From Hydrogenophaga sp040372165 (GTDB lineage: Bacteria > Pseudomonadota > Gammaproteobacteria > Burkholderiales > Burkholderiaceae_C), in contig NZ_BAABWG010000004.1 of the NCBI RefSeq assembly GCF_040372165.1, forward strand, positions 186,001-250,000: a stretch of DNA of 64,000 nt, given 5' to 3'. The notes under the pieces were generated by a model. That model was not told the origin of the DNA and did not search any database. It saw nothing but the letters and a program-made list of their open reading frames with translations. Every line of letters starts with the position of its first letter. Within the stretch, counting starts at the first letter, position 1. The position numbers and the translations under genes are program-made. Of the stretch, positions 39,801 through 47,271 are shown piece by piece.

Positions 39801-40977
39801 GGCTAAATTGCAGGGGTTCTGCTTCCCCTTGTTCCATGGCTCTCTGAAGGCGCTGCAACCATTGGGCAGACAGACTTGTTGCCATCCCCACGTCGGGGAA
39901 TGGGTTGCCGGTCATTTGTTCCGGGGTTTTGCCAAAGGCGGCAAGAGTGGTCGGGTTCGCGTAGAGCACCCGGCCATCGCGGGCGCATCGCACCACAACG
40001 TCAGGAATGTGCTCCGCCAAGGTCTGAAACTGCTGCTCGCTCCGGTGTAACAGACCAATCGCGCGGTCAAGACGCCAGGCACCATAGGCCATGCCCGCCG
40101 CGACGAGCAAGGTCATGGCAATGGCAGCTGGCAGAGTGGCAAGCCAGCCTGCCAGCACATCGTCGACCGGCAGTGCGTAGGTCAGGGCCAGGCGCTCTGC
40201 TCCATCGTCCAGCCGGTGGTATCCGATCACCCTCGGTACGCTGTCGATGACGGAAGTGGCCTGCATCACACCATGGCTGGAGTGCTGAAGTGCGTCTGCC
40301 ACATGACCGTGGACTTTGAGACCCTGTTCCCGCTCGATCACGGGAAACCGCGCCAGGACGACGGTTGAGGCATCGTCTTCGATGGAGAACAGCGTCATGC
40401 TGCCTCGGGCGGGCAGGCCATCGGATGCGAACCGGTCCAGCAGGGCCTGCCGCTCGAGCAGCAGGGTAAATGTCTTGTTGCCCTGCGATGCGGTTTGATG
40501 CCAGGTCAACGGAATGAACCATTGACCAGCTTCCTGCACGGATGTCTTGGGCAACCATTGGGCAGCGGCGGTTTCGTGCCCTTGCGCTTCGCTGTGTCGC
40601 AAGACGAAAGGCAGGTTGAGCGACTGAATCAGGGGGGTGTGGTCGCCCAGAGGAGGGGCATCAGCCAGGTCAGGCGTGGCGCTGGCCACATCCATGCTGG
40701 CGCGTGCCACACGCAAAGAGGATTGCAGCTCTGACGCAAGGCGTGATACCTCGCGCTGCGTTTGCGCCCTGGCCCGCTCCAGGGCTGCCTCGCGTTGGGT
40801 GAGCAGCAGGCCGGCAGACAGGAGCAGGAACAGGCCGATCGTGACGCCAGCCAGTGCACGAAGCCATAGGCGTCTTCGATCGGTGGTCCGACCTTGCAAG
40901 GGCGACGGCATCTCTGATTTGGATGCGGGTAGCAGTGGATCTGATGTGGGCAGCATGGAGACCGGGCGCCGAGGCAT
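36889..40977 (-). CDS. Five-PAS, GAF multi-sensor histidine kinase
   Basis: 1362 residues. TM1 (about 32-54), an extracytoplasmic sensor region of about 215 residues and TM2 (about 272-295) are followed by five successive PAS/PAC domains (about 300-920). A GAF domain (about 925-1090) with the DRAYLFDYDFN motif, a coiled linker and a HisKA (phospho-acceptor His in YSASHDLRTPLRGIEGFSSLL) lead to HATPase_c (NLIDNALKF, ISDNGIGFD, GTGIGLAMVRK). No receiver. The alternative start MLPTS lies seven codons in. The cognate regulator is not adjacent, so output is unknown. Confidence 0.92.
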   Translation of the reverse strand: MPRRPVSMLPTSDPLLPASKSEMPSPLQGRTTDRRRLWLRALAGVTIGLFLLLSAGLLLTQREAALERARAQTQREVSRLASELQSSLRVARASMDVASATPDLADAPPLGDHTPLIQSLNLPFVLRHSEAQGHETAAAQWLPKTSVQEAGQWFIPLTWHQTASQGNKTFTLLLERQALLDRFASDGLPARGSMTLFSIEDDASTVVLARFPVIEREQGLKVHGHVADALQHSSHGVMQATSVIDSVPRVIGYHRLDDGAERLALTYALPVDDVLAGWLATLPAAIAMTLLVAAGMAYGAWRLDRAIGLLHRSEQQFQTLAEHIPDVVVRCARDGRVLYANPTTLAAFGKTPEQMTGNPFPDVGMATSLSAQWLQRLQRAMEQGEAEPLQFSHAGPNGDRQWEARFTRAPATVGDPPSVLVLNRDVTAKVEAEARQRSTQRLFESVFQAAPEAMSLGDWETGQLLLVNDGFCELFGRSREQLIGHSATGLGLWRSAGTREQLLKALTHGVRVRNREGKSTRPDGSEIHVRYSAERVEVDGRACLLLMFRDVTELEQDQRALERSELRFRLAAAHGQVWEWDFGKGFVQPSDEFFVSLGHPAPPQGQMGQLFMDLVHPEDLPRLRLALRRYFKNEAPYRLEFRARDAQGHYHWFDTRASGLRDANGVVTYMSGTTFEISDRKALEDAQRQILKHLETVANSSPALLWTTNENKETEWVNQAWLDFTLRDLQTECAVGWLGDIHPLDHDRSQAVFDAAFEARQPYSIEYRLKRHDGEYRWLLEQGRPRYDADNRFIGYVGSNLDITELRAAEHAASERGAILEQVFDVIKDMLFVIDTDEHFVFYKTSHEAGLHRKPEEILGKALGDVMPDDVTDMLRGAMALAHRNGAQEVDYHLELPDGQHHFNARLAWLPGAEQCMFLVRDTTDQQEAQDARARLNDFVLLLFRLASRFINLPVQDTQAAINDALGDMGRFFEADRAYLFDYDFNAQTTINTHEWCAPGVQSELGQVQSRPFPTLPAWADQHRMDKEILIPDANDLPAGPLRDVLHSQDILSLVALPLMNGERCLGFVGLDSVRKTRDYDEEETSLLRLFANMLVNVRMRTEAEEQIRDLTEGLEQKVAERTAQLQESVQQLTVVNSELESFTYSASHDLRTPLRGIEGFSSLLLEEHAQQLDEEGRAYLQRIQKATMHMSNLVTDLLAYSRMQQMSERTESVNIATTVESVLQPFRDELAARQGTLELDIPSELNVQAEPQGLSIALRNLIDNALKFIPEERAPVVRIEATRRGDEISLQISDNGIGFDMKHHDRIFGMFQRLHRQDQIPGTGIGLAMVRKAVERMGGQIHAESQPGKGTTFYLDLTAAS

Positions 40978-41041
40978 CCAAACGTGCCAACGAAACTGGT
41001 TTCAGCATATCAGCGAGACCTTGCGCTGAATATCCCAACAG

Positions 41042-41065
41042 GACAGAAAAAGCCTGTTTTCTGTC
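41042..41065. repeat. 9-bp inverted repeat upstream of the multi-PAS kinase
   Basis: GACAGAAAA and TTTTCTGTC flank AGCCTG, 65-88 bases before the kinase start at 40977 on the minus strand. It may be an operator for that gene, or a weak terminator for icmF; it lacks a clear T-run beyond the stem. Confidence 0.5.
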
Positions 41066-41139
41066 GTGATTCCACTGGAGCGCAGACCGCCAAAGAGGTA
41101 CGAATGGGTACCTTGATGGGCCTTGAGAGGACTTCTGGG

Positions 41140-44100
41140 CTACATGCTGCGCCGGTACTGCCCACCCACCTCAAACAGGGCAGATGTGATCTGGCCCAGC
41201 GAGCATACGCGGACCGCATCCATCAACACGTTGAACACGTTCTCGTCCTTGATGACAGCTTGCTGTAGACGCTCGAGCATGGCGGGGGCCTGATCGGCAT
41301 GGGCCTGGTGGAAGCCTTCCAGTCGCTTGAGTTGCGACTGTTTTTCGTCTTCTGTGGAGCGCGCCAGTTCAATGGTCTCAGGGACTGGGTCACCATGGGG
41401 GTTGCGGAATGTATTCACACCGATGATGGGGTACTCGCCGGTGTGCTTGAGCATTTCATAGTGCATGCTCTCTTCCTGGATCTGTCCACGCTGATAGCCG
41501 GTTTCCATGGCGCCCAGCACACCGCCGCGCTCGGTGATCTTCTCGAATTCGGCCAGCACGGCTTCTTCCACCAGCTCGGTCAGCTCGTCAATAACGAAAG
41601 CACCCTGGTTCGGGTTCTCGTTCTTGGCCAGGCCCCACTCGCGGTTGATGATGAGCTGGATGGCCATCGCGCGGCGCACAGATTCTTCGGTCGGTGTGGT
41701 GATGGCTTCGTCGAACGCGTTGGTGTGCAAGCTGTTGCAGTTGTCGTAGACCGCAATCAGAGCTTGCAGCGTGGTGCGAATGTCATTGAACTGAATCTCC
41801 TGCGCGTGCAGACTGCGACCGGAGGTCTGGATGTGGTACTTGAGTTTTTGCGAACGCTCGTTGGCGCCGTATTTTTCTTTCATGGCCACGGCCCAGATGC
41901 GGCGAGCCACGCGGCCCAGCACGGTGTACTCCGGGTCCATTCCATTGCTGAAGAAGAAACTCAGGTTGGGCGCGAAATCGTCGATGTGCATGCCGCGGGC
42001 CAGATAGGCTTCGACGAAGGTGAACCCGTTAGCGAGCGTGAAGGCCAGCTGGCTGATCGGGTTGGCGCCGGCCTCGGCAATGTGATATCCGCTGATCGAC
42101 ACAGAGTAGAAGTTGCGCACGTCATGGTGCACAAAATACTCGGCGATGTCGCCCATGACCTTCAGGCTGAATTCGGTACTGAAGATGCAGGTGTTCTGGC
42201 CCTGGTCTTCCTTGAGGATGTCGGCCTGTACCGTGCCGCGCACGTTGGCCAGCACCCATTCGCGAATCTTGGCTTCTTCCGTGTCGGACGGGTCTCTCCC
42301 GTTGTCTTCACGGAACTTGTCGACATTCTGGTCAATCGCGGTGTTCATGAACATGGCCAGAATCGCTGGCGCCGGGCCGTTGATGGTCATGGACACTGAC
42401 GTCGCAGGGTGGCACAGGTCAAAGCCACTGTAGAGCACCTTCATGTCGTCCAGCGTGGCGATGCTCACGCCTGAGTTGCCCACCTTGCCGTAAACGTCCG
42501 GGCGTGGCTCGGGGTCGTGCCCGTACAGGGTGACTGAATCGAAAGCAGTCGACAGCCGCTTGGCTGGCATGCCTTCGGAGAGCAGCTTGAAGCGGCGGTT
42601 GGTGCGAAACGCATCGCCTTCGCCCGCGAACATGCGGGTCGGGTCTTCGTTCTCGCGTTTGAAGGCAAAAGTGCCGGCGGTGTATGGGAATCTGCCGGGC
42701 ACGTTCTCCAGCATGAGCCACTTGAGCAGTTCGCCTTCGTCTTCGTAGCGGGGCAGGGCAACTTTGCGGACCTTGTTGCCCGAGAGCGTGGTGTGAGTGA
42801 GTGCTGTGCGAATCTCCTTGTCACGAATCTTCACCACATACTCGTCGCCGGCGTAGGCCTGCACCAGATCGGGCCACTGCGCCAGCAGTTTGCGGGCATC
42901 GGGGTGCAAGCGCTGCTCACGCTGCTCTGCCAGATCGCTGGAGGCCTCTGCCGCCTTGGGTCGGTGCGGTTTGTCGACCGACAACATGCGTGCGGCTGCG
43001 CGCAGCTGTTGAACCTCGCGCGCCAGGCGTGACTGCTCCACGGCACGGCGCTTGTAACCTCGGACGCCGTCAGAAATCTCCGCCAGATAGCGCACGCGCG
43101 GTGCAGGAATCACTGGCGTCTGGTTCGTGCTGTGCCGCACCGAGACCATCGGCAGGCGACCATCTTTCAAGGCGAGGCCCAAGGCTTGCAGGCGGGGCTT
43201 GAGCGCCTGATACAAGGCGGTGACGCCGTCGTCATTGAAGCGCGAAGCCATGGTTCCAAATACCGGCATCTGCTCCGGTGTTTGTCCAAACGCTTCCCGG
43301 TTGCGTTGCACCTGTTTGGCGACATCACGCAGTGCGTCGGCAGCGCCCTTGCGATCGAACTTGTTGATGGCAACAAACTCTGCGAAGTCGAGCATGTCGA
43401 TCTTCTCGAGCTGGCTGGCGGCACCGAACTCTGGTGTCATGACGTACATAGGCACGTCGACGTGCGGCACGATGGCTGCGTCACCCTGGCCAATGCCGGA
43501 TGTCTCGACGATGACGAGGTCGAAACCTGCCACTTTGCACGCGGCAATCACGTCCGGCAGAGCTGCGCTGACTTCGCTGCCGGCTTCCCGGGTGGCCAGG
43601 GAGCGAACATAGATGCGCGAACCCTTTTGCCAGGGGCCGATGGCATTCATGCGAATGCGGTCGCCCAGCAGCGCACCGCCGCTCTTGCGGCGCGACGGGT
43701 CAATGGAGATGACGGCCACACGAAGTGCATCTTCCTGATCCAGGCGCAAGCGACGCACCAACTCGTCAGTCAGGCTGGATTTGCCAGCACCACCGGTGCC
43801 GGTGATGCCAAGAACAGGTGTCCGGGAGGCTTTGGCAGCACTGGCCAGTTCTGCACACAGCTCGGAGGAGGCCTGGCCGTTTTCCAGCGCCGTGATGAGC
43901 TGCGCCAGGGCGCGCCAGTGTTGTGGATCGTGGCCTTGAATGGCGTCGATGGCCTTGGGCGCGTAGCCGCTGATGTCATGGTCGCAACGCATGATCATCT
44001 CGCCGATCATCCCTTGCAGGCCCATTTGCTGGCCATCTTCCGGACTGTAGATTCGGGCCACGCCGTAGTCCATCAGATCGCGAATTTCAGCGGGGACGAT

Positions 44101-44433
44101 CACGCCGCCGCCGCCGCCGAACACCTTGATGTGCTCTCCGCCTCGCTCCTTGAGGAGGTCCACCATGTACTTGAAGTACTCGACGTGGCCACCCTGGTAG
44201 GAACTGATGGCAATGCCTTGCACATCTTCCTGCAGCGCTGCGGTGACCACATCGTCCACCGAGCGGTTGTGCCCCAGGTGAATCACCTCGGCGCCCATGC
44301 CCTGGAGAATGCGCCGCATGATGTTGATGGCGGCATCATGGCCGTCAAAAAGGCTGGCAGCAGTGACAAATCGAACCTTGTTCGTCGGGCGATAGTTGGC
44401 CAGTGCTTGATATTCGGCTTTGAGTTGGGTCAT
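41140..44433 (-). CDS. icmF: Fused isobutyryl-CoA mutase (IcmF)
   Basis: Adenosylcobalamin enzyme interconverting isobutyryl-CoA and n-butyryl-CoA, with its own G-protein chaperone. 1097 residues in the order B12-binding domain (about 20-150, with the lower-axial His in DGHDAAI, 30-36), MeaB-like GTPase (Walker A GTGGAGKSS at 211-219) and mutase TIM barrel, as in IcmF. Separate methylmalonyl-CoA mutases lack this fusion. It lies 46 bases after ppk2 and is probably cotranscribed. Some IcmF proteins also act on isovaleryl- or pivalyl-CoA. Confidence 0.95.
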   Translation of the reverse strand: MTQLKAEYQALANYRPTNKVRFVTAASLFDGHDAAINIMRRILQGMGAEVIHLGHNRSVDDVVTAALQEDVQGIAISSYQGGHVEYFKYMVDLLKERGGEHIKVFGGGGGVIVPAEIRDLMDYGVARIYSPEDGQQMGLQGMIGEMIMRCDHDISGYAPKAIDAIQGHDPQHWRALAQLITALENGQASSELCAELASAAKASRTPVLGITGTGGAGKSSLTDELVRRLRLDQEDALRVAVISIDPSRRKSGGALLGDRIRMNAIGPWQKGSRIYVRSLATREAGSEVSAALPDVIAACKVAGFDLVIVETSGIGQGDAAIVPHVDVPMYVMTPEFGAASQLEKIDMLDFAEFVAINKFDRKGAADALRDVAKQVQRNREAFGQTPEQMPVFGTMASRFNDDGVTALYQALKPRLQALGLALKDGRLPMVSVRHSTNQTPVIPAPRVRYLAEISDGVRGYKRRAVEQSRLAREVQQLRAAARMLSVDKPHRPKAAEASSDLAEQREQRLHPDARKLLAQWPDLVQAYAGDEYVVKIRDKEIRTALTHTTLSGNKVRKVALPRYEDEGELLKWLMLENVPGRFPYTAGTFAFKRENEDPTRMFAGEGDAFRTNRRFKLLSEGMPAKRLSTAFDSVTLYGHDPEPRPDVYGKVGNSGVSIATLDDMKVLYSGFDLCHPATSVSMTINGPAPAILAMFMNTAIDQNVDKFREDNGRDPSDTEEAKIREWVLANVRGTVQADILKEDQGQNTCIFSTEFSLKVMGDIAEYFVHHDVRNFYSVSISGYHIAEAGANPISQLAFTLANGFTFVEAYLARGMHIDDFAPNLSFFFSNGMDPEYTVLGRVARRIWAVAMKEKYGANERSQKLKYHIQTSGRSLHAQEIQFNDIRTTLQALIAVYDNCNSLHTNAFDEAITTPTEESVRRAMAIQLIINREWGLAKNENPNQGAFVIDELTELVEEAVLAEFEKITERGGVLGAMETGYQRGQIQEESMHYEMLKHTGEYPIIGVNTFRNPHGDPVPETIELARSTEDEKQSQLKRLEGFHQAHADQAPAMLERLQQAVIKDENVFNVLMDAVRVCSLGQITSALFEVGGQYRRSM

Positions 44434-44479
44434 GGCGATGTCCGTTGTCTCTTCGGGCGGTGCGATGCTGCAGGTGGTC

Positions 44480-45388
44480 TCAGGTCACACGCAAGCCCAC
44501 ATGTTCGGGGTCTTGTGGGGGAAAGCGAAGGTCGAGCCGCTCCATCACGGTCTTGACGATGGTGCCCACCATCAGGTTGCGGTGGGTCTTTGAGTCGGCG
44601 GGCACGATGTTCCACGGCGCCCAGGGTGTGCTGGTAGCGTTGAGAAAGCTCTCATAGGCGCCCTGATAGGCATCCCACTGCTCACGCACCTGGAGGTCAC
44701 CCATGCTGAACTTCCAGTGCTTGGTCGGGTCGTCCAGCCGGTCTTGCAGGCGCTCACGCTGCTCATCCTTGCTGATGTGCAGCATGAACTTGAGCACGAC
44801 GGTTCCCGACTCGGAGAGGAGGCGCTCAAAATCGTTGATGTGCTGGTAACGAAGCCGGGTCTCTTCGCGGCTGATCCAGCCATTCACCGTTGGCACCAGG
44901 ACATCTTCATAGTGGCTGCGGTTGAACACCATGATTTCGCCTGCCCGCGGCGCTTGCTGGTGAATGCGCCAGAGAAAATCGTGTTCCCGCTCCACTTCGG
45001 TCGGCGCCTTCCATCCCACGGTGCGAACGCCCAAGGGGCTGGTCAGGCTGAACACGCCGCGCACGGTTCCATCCTTGCCAGCAGTGTCAGTGCCTTGCAG
45101 CACCACCAGCATCTTGAATCGCTGATCGGCAAAGAACAGGTTTTGCAGGGCATCTATCTCAGCTGCAATACCCTGTACTCGCGCCTTGTTTTCGGCCTTT
45201 CTTCCTTCGGCGTACGGCTTCTCGCCAGGCTTGTAGTCCGTCAGCCTGATCTGGTCAGCCTTTTTCCTTTGCCCGGCTTCCGGCTTGACCTGCCATTGGC
45301 GCCAGGGCCCCTTGCCGGGGGCCTTGAGTGCATCGGTGATGACGTTGAGGCGGTCTTTCATGGGGATACGCGCATCCAGTGGAAACAC
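44480..45388 (-). CDS. ppk2: Polyphosphate kinase 2 family protein
   Basis: Transfers phosphate between polyphosphate and nucleotides. 302 residues, a single PPK2 domain: Walker A GTDTAGKDG (99-107), lid region WRIHQQAPRAGEIMVFNRSHYEDVLVP and Walker-B-like VVLKFMLHIS. One-domain class I or III members phosphorylate AMP and/or ADP; the nucleotide preference is not resolved. The start is GTG 45388 with GAGG four bases upstream. ATG 45361 has no Shine-Dalgarno. The chosen start lies inside a hairpin. Confidence 0.92.
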   Translation of the reverse strand: MFPLDARIPMKDRLNVITDALKAPGKGPWRQWQVKPEAGQRKKADQIRLTDYKPGEKPYAEGRKAENKARVQGIAAEIDALQNLFFADQRFKMLVVLQGTDTAGKDGTVRGVFSLTSPLGVRTVGWKAPTEVEREHDFLWRIHQQAPRAGEIMVFNRSHYEDVLVPTVNGWISREETRLRYQHINDFERLLSESGTVVLKFMLHISKDEQRERLQDRLDDPTKHWKFSMGDLQVREQWDAYQGAYESFLNATSTPWAPWNIVPADSKTHRNLMVGTIVKTVMERLDLRFPPQDPEHVGLRVT

Positions 45389-45403
45389 CGACCCTCGTCG
45401 GTG
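45386..45403 (-). promoter_or_regulatory. Hairpin presenting the ppk2 ribosome-binding site
   Basis: On the minus strand CACCGAC and GTCGGTG flank the loop GAGG. The loop is the Shine-Dalgarno and the last three bases of the 3' arm are the GTG start codon. In RNA this 7-bp hairpin would pair the start codon, so it may limit or regulate translation. Confidence 0.55.
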
Positions 45404-45422
45404 GTGGTTGGCATTGTAATTG

Positions 45423-45438
45423 ACGTTTACGTAAACGT
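45423..45438. promoter_or_regulatory. Perfect 16-bp ACGT palindrome upstream of ppk2-icmF
   Basis: ACGTTTACGTAAACGT is a perfect palindrome 35-50 bases before the ppk2 start and about 185 bases before the divergent cstR-like gene. On the minus strand a TACAAT -10-like hexamer follows. It resembles, from memory, the ACGT-rich palindromes assigned to the MerR-family regulator LiuR of branched-chain amino acid degradation, which would suit icmF. Confidence 0.55.
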
Positions 45439-45533
45439 AATATGGCGATATTAGCGGATTGGCCTCATTTGTTGCTCAGTGTGAACCCGATGGTTGGCTC
45501 AGTGCAAGCCGGGACAATCATGGCTGGGATAAG

Positions 45534-45549
45534 ATACCTGTATGGGTAT
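45534..45549 (+). promoter_or_regulatory. Candidate CsoR/CstR-type operator
   Basis: ATACC-N6-GGTAT, with flanking C/T and G, matches the general A/T-flanked ACCC...GGGT dyad bound by CsoR-family repressors. It overlaps a -10-like TAAGAT and lies about 75 bases before the CstR-like gene, the expected position for autorepression. Confidence 0.6.
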
Positions 45550-45622
45550 GGTGCAGAACCTCCCAGCGGGCGCTGCCAGTTCGAACGGGCGCCCGATGTA
45601 TATCCATCAGGAGCCGAGCTTT

Positions 45623-45868
45623 ATGACCACTGTTCATGATCCCGAGCGCAAGCGGGCGCTGATTCTTCGTCTCAAGCGAGTCGAGGGGCAACTGCGAGGC
45701 ATTCAGAAGCTGCTCGATGAAGACGCCGATTGCGAAAAGGTGGCCCAGCAGCTCGCAGCTGCGCGCAAGGCGCTCGACAAGAGCTTTTTCACGATGGTCA
45801 GTTGTGTGATCGCCCAGGGAGATGTCCCCGCAGACGATGTGGCCGACATGCTGGCCCGCTTTTCCTGA
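45623..45868 (+). CDS. CsoR/FrmR/CstR-family repressor, CstR-like
   Basis: 81-residue all-helical DUF156 repressor. Cys37 (DADCEKV) and Cys61 (MVSCVIAQG) are kept, but the His found in copper-sensing CsoR and formaldehyde-sensing FrmR is absent; the intervening segment is KSFFTMVSC. Two Cys without His is the pattern of CstR, which senses persulfide or sulfane sulfur. The neighbour, a persulfide dioxygenase-rhodanese fusion 26 bases downstream, supports this strongly. ATG 45623 follows AGGAG; longer starts upstream would read through the proposed operator. Confidence 0.88.
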   Translation: MTTVHDPERKRALILRLKRVEGQLRGIQKLLDEDADCEKVAQQLAAARKALDKSFFTMVSCVIAQGDVPADDVADMLARFS

Positions 45869-45894
45869 GCAAGGCATAGCCCGGAGACAAGATC

Positions 45895-47007
45895 ATGAAG
45901 CCCGTTCAACTCTTTGACCCCGATTCCTGCACTTACACGTACCTCCTGTTCGACCAGGACACGCGCGAGGCGTTGATCATCGACCCGGTCGAAGAGCAGA
46001 TCGAGAGGGACTTCAAGACAATCCGGGAATACGGGCTCAAGCTGGTCTGGGCGGTCGAGACGCACGCCCATGCAGACCACATCACCAGCGCCGGCAAGCT
46101 GGTCGAGCACACAGGTGTCCGTCTGGCTGCGCCCGCAGGCTGCAACATCGGGACTGCTGCTGTTCAGCTGGCAGATGGCGATACCCTGACGTTTGGCGGT
46201 GAAACACTCAGGGCCTTGCACACCCCCGGACATACCGCTGGCAGCATGAGTCTGGTCTGGCGTGACAACGTTTTCACGGGCGACACGCTCCTGATCAACG
46301 GGTGTGGGCGAACCGACTTCCAGTCAGGCAGTGCCAAGGACCTGTACCGCTCCATTACCCAGGTGCTGTTCACGCTTGCAGATGACACGACAGTCTGGCC
46401 TGGTCACGATTACAAAGGACAGACGCATTCCACCATTGGAAGGGAAAAGCGCGAGAACCCACGCGTGGCTGGCAAGACGGAAGTCGAGTTCATGGCCATC
46501 ATGGAGGGGTTGAATCTTCCCAAGCCTCGCCGCATCGACGAGGCTGTCCCGGCCAACCTCACATCAGGCCTGCGCCATGATGCAGATGGCGCTGAACTGC
46601 TGGTGCCTCGTCCTGCCAAGGGTCCATACGCGGGAGACGTGACACCACAGCTGGCCTGGCAGTGGGTGCAAGCAGAAGAAGCCGTGCTGGTCGATGTCAG
46701 AACCGATGCCGAACGGGAGTGGGTGGGTTTTGTACCTGGCGCCAAGACCGTCGCATGGAAACAGTGGCCAGGCATGGCCATGAGCGACAGCTTTGATGCC
46801 GGCGTCGCGGACGCTGCACAAGGAAAGAAGCTGGTGCTGCTGTGTCGCAGTGGTGTGCGCTCGATTGCTGCTGCCAAACGGGCAACAGAGCTCGGCCTGG
46901 AGGCTTACAACATCCTCGAAGGCTTTGAAGGCGATCCTGACGAGAATGCGCAAAGAGGAAATCGCGGTGGCTGGCGTTTCCACGGATTGCCTTGGCGGCA
47001 AAATTGA
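45895..47007 (+). CDS. Persulfide dioxygenase-rhodanese fusion (PRF/CstB-like)
   Basis: Oxidises glutathione persulfide to sulfite and handles thiosulfate, detoxifying sulfide. 370 residues. The N-terminal metallo-beta-lactamase fold (1-240) has THAHADH (56-62), His113, Asp130 and His171 as mononuclear iron ligands, plus GCGRTDFQ typical of ETHE1/PDO. The C-terminal rhodanese domain (about 245-370) carries VDVRTDAE and the active-site loop CRSGVRS (Cys317). In operon with the CstR-like repressor. Confidence 0.94.
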   Translation: MKPVQLFDPDSCTYTYLLFDQDTREALIIDPVEEQIERDFKTIREYGLKLVWAVETHAHADHITSAGKLVEHTGVRLAAPAGCNIGTAAVQLADGDTLTFGGETLRALHTPGHTAGSMSLVWRDNVFTGDTLLINGCGRTDFQSGSAKDLYRSITQVLFTLADDTTVWPGHDYKGQTHSTIGREKRENPRVAGKTEVEFMAIMEGLNLPKPRRIDEAVPANLTSGLRHDADGAELLVPRPAKGPYAGDVTPQLAWQWVQAEEAVLVDVRTDAEREWVGFVPGAKTVAWKQWPGMAMSDSFDAGVADAAQGKKLVLLCRSGVRSIAAAKRATELGLEAYNILEGFEGDPDENAQRGNRGGWRFHGLPWRQN

Positions 47008-47013
47008 AAATTT

Positions 47014-47038
47014 CAGGCAATAAGCGCTCAATTGCCTG
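47014..47038. repeat. 8-bp hairpin after the persulfide dioxygenase gene
   Basis: CAGGCAAT and ATTGCCTG flank a 9-base loop, 7 bases after the stop. There is no T-run on the plus side. It may protect or end the sulfur-operon transcript. Confidence 0.5.
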
Positions 47039-47051
47039 CCAAATTAATGCG

Positions 47052-47072
47052 GTTGGCCCATAAGAGGCCAAC
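47052..47072. repeat. 7-bp hairpin in the cqsA upstream region
   Basis: GTTGGCC and GGCCAAC flank CATAAGA, a second stem-loop 14 bases after the preceding one. Confidence 0.45.
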
Positions 47073-47105
47073 TGAACAGCCGTTAATCATAATGACTACA
47101 CGCGA

Positions 47106-47129
47106 AAAGTGTGATGTATTTCACGCTTT
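47106..47129. promoter_or_regulatory. CRP-like dyad upstream of the autoinducer synthase gene
   Basis: AAAGTGTGA-N6-TCACGCTTT: nine of ten core bases match TGTGA-N6-TCACA and the outer AAAG/CTTT arms are symmetric. It is centred about 155 bases before the cqsA-like start. A CRP-family activator or repressor site is plausible. Confidence 0.55.
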
Positions 47130-47192
47130 CGTTGCGCTTGCGCGAAAATGGTGCATGTAGTCAGAAATAGTTGAATAAGTAAGTACTCGTAT

Positions 47193-47212
47193 CCCTGTCA
47201 ACGCTGACAGGG
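47193..47212. promoter_or_regulatory. Lux-box-like 20-bp dyad in the cqsA leader
   Basis: CCCTGTCA-ACGC-TGACAGGG is a perfect 8-bp dyad that fits the LuxR-type pattern NNCT-N12-AGNN. It ends 59 bases before the start of the autoinducer synthase gene. A near copy lies at 50966-50985 at the start of the luxR-type gene. Confidence 0.6.
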
Positions 47213-47271
47213 TCCGAGAATTAGTTCACGACTTTCAAATTTCAATGGGGTTGTCTTAACAGGAGGACCCC

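Noticed and set aside
43132..44556. 474-residue open frame antisense to icmF
   Set aside because: Low-complexity antisense translation of the GTPase and B12 domains; no conserved motif.
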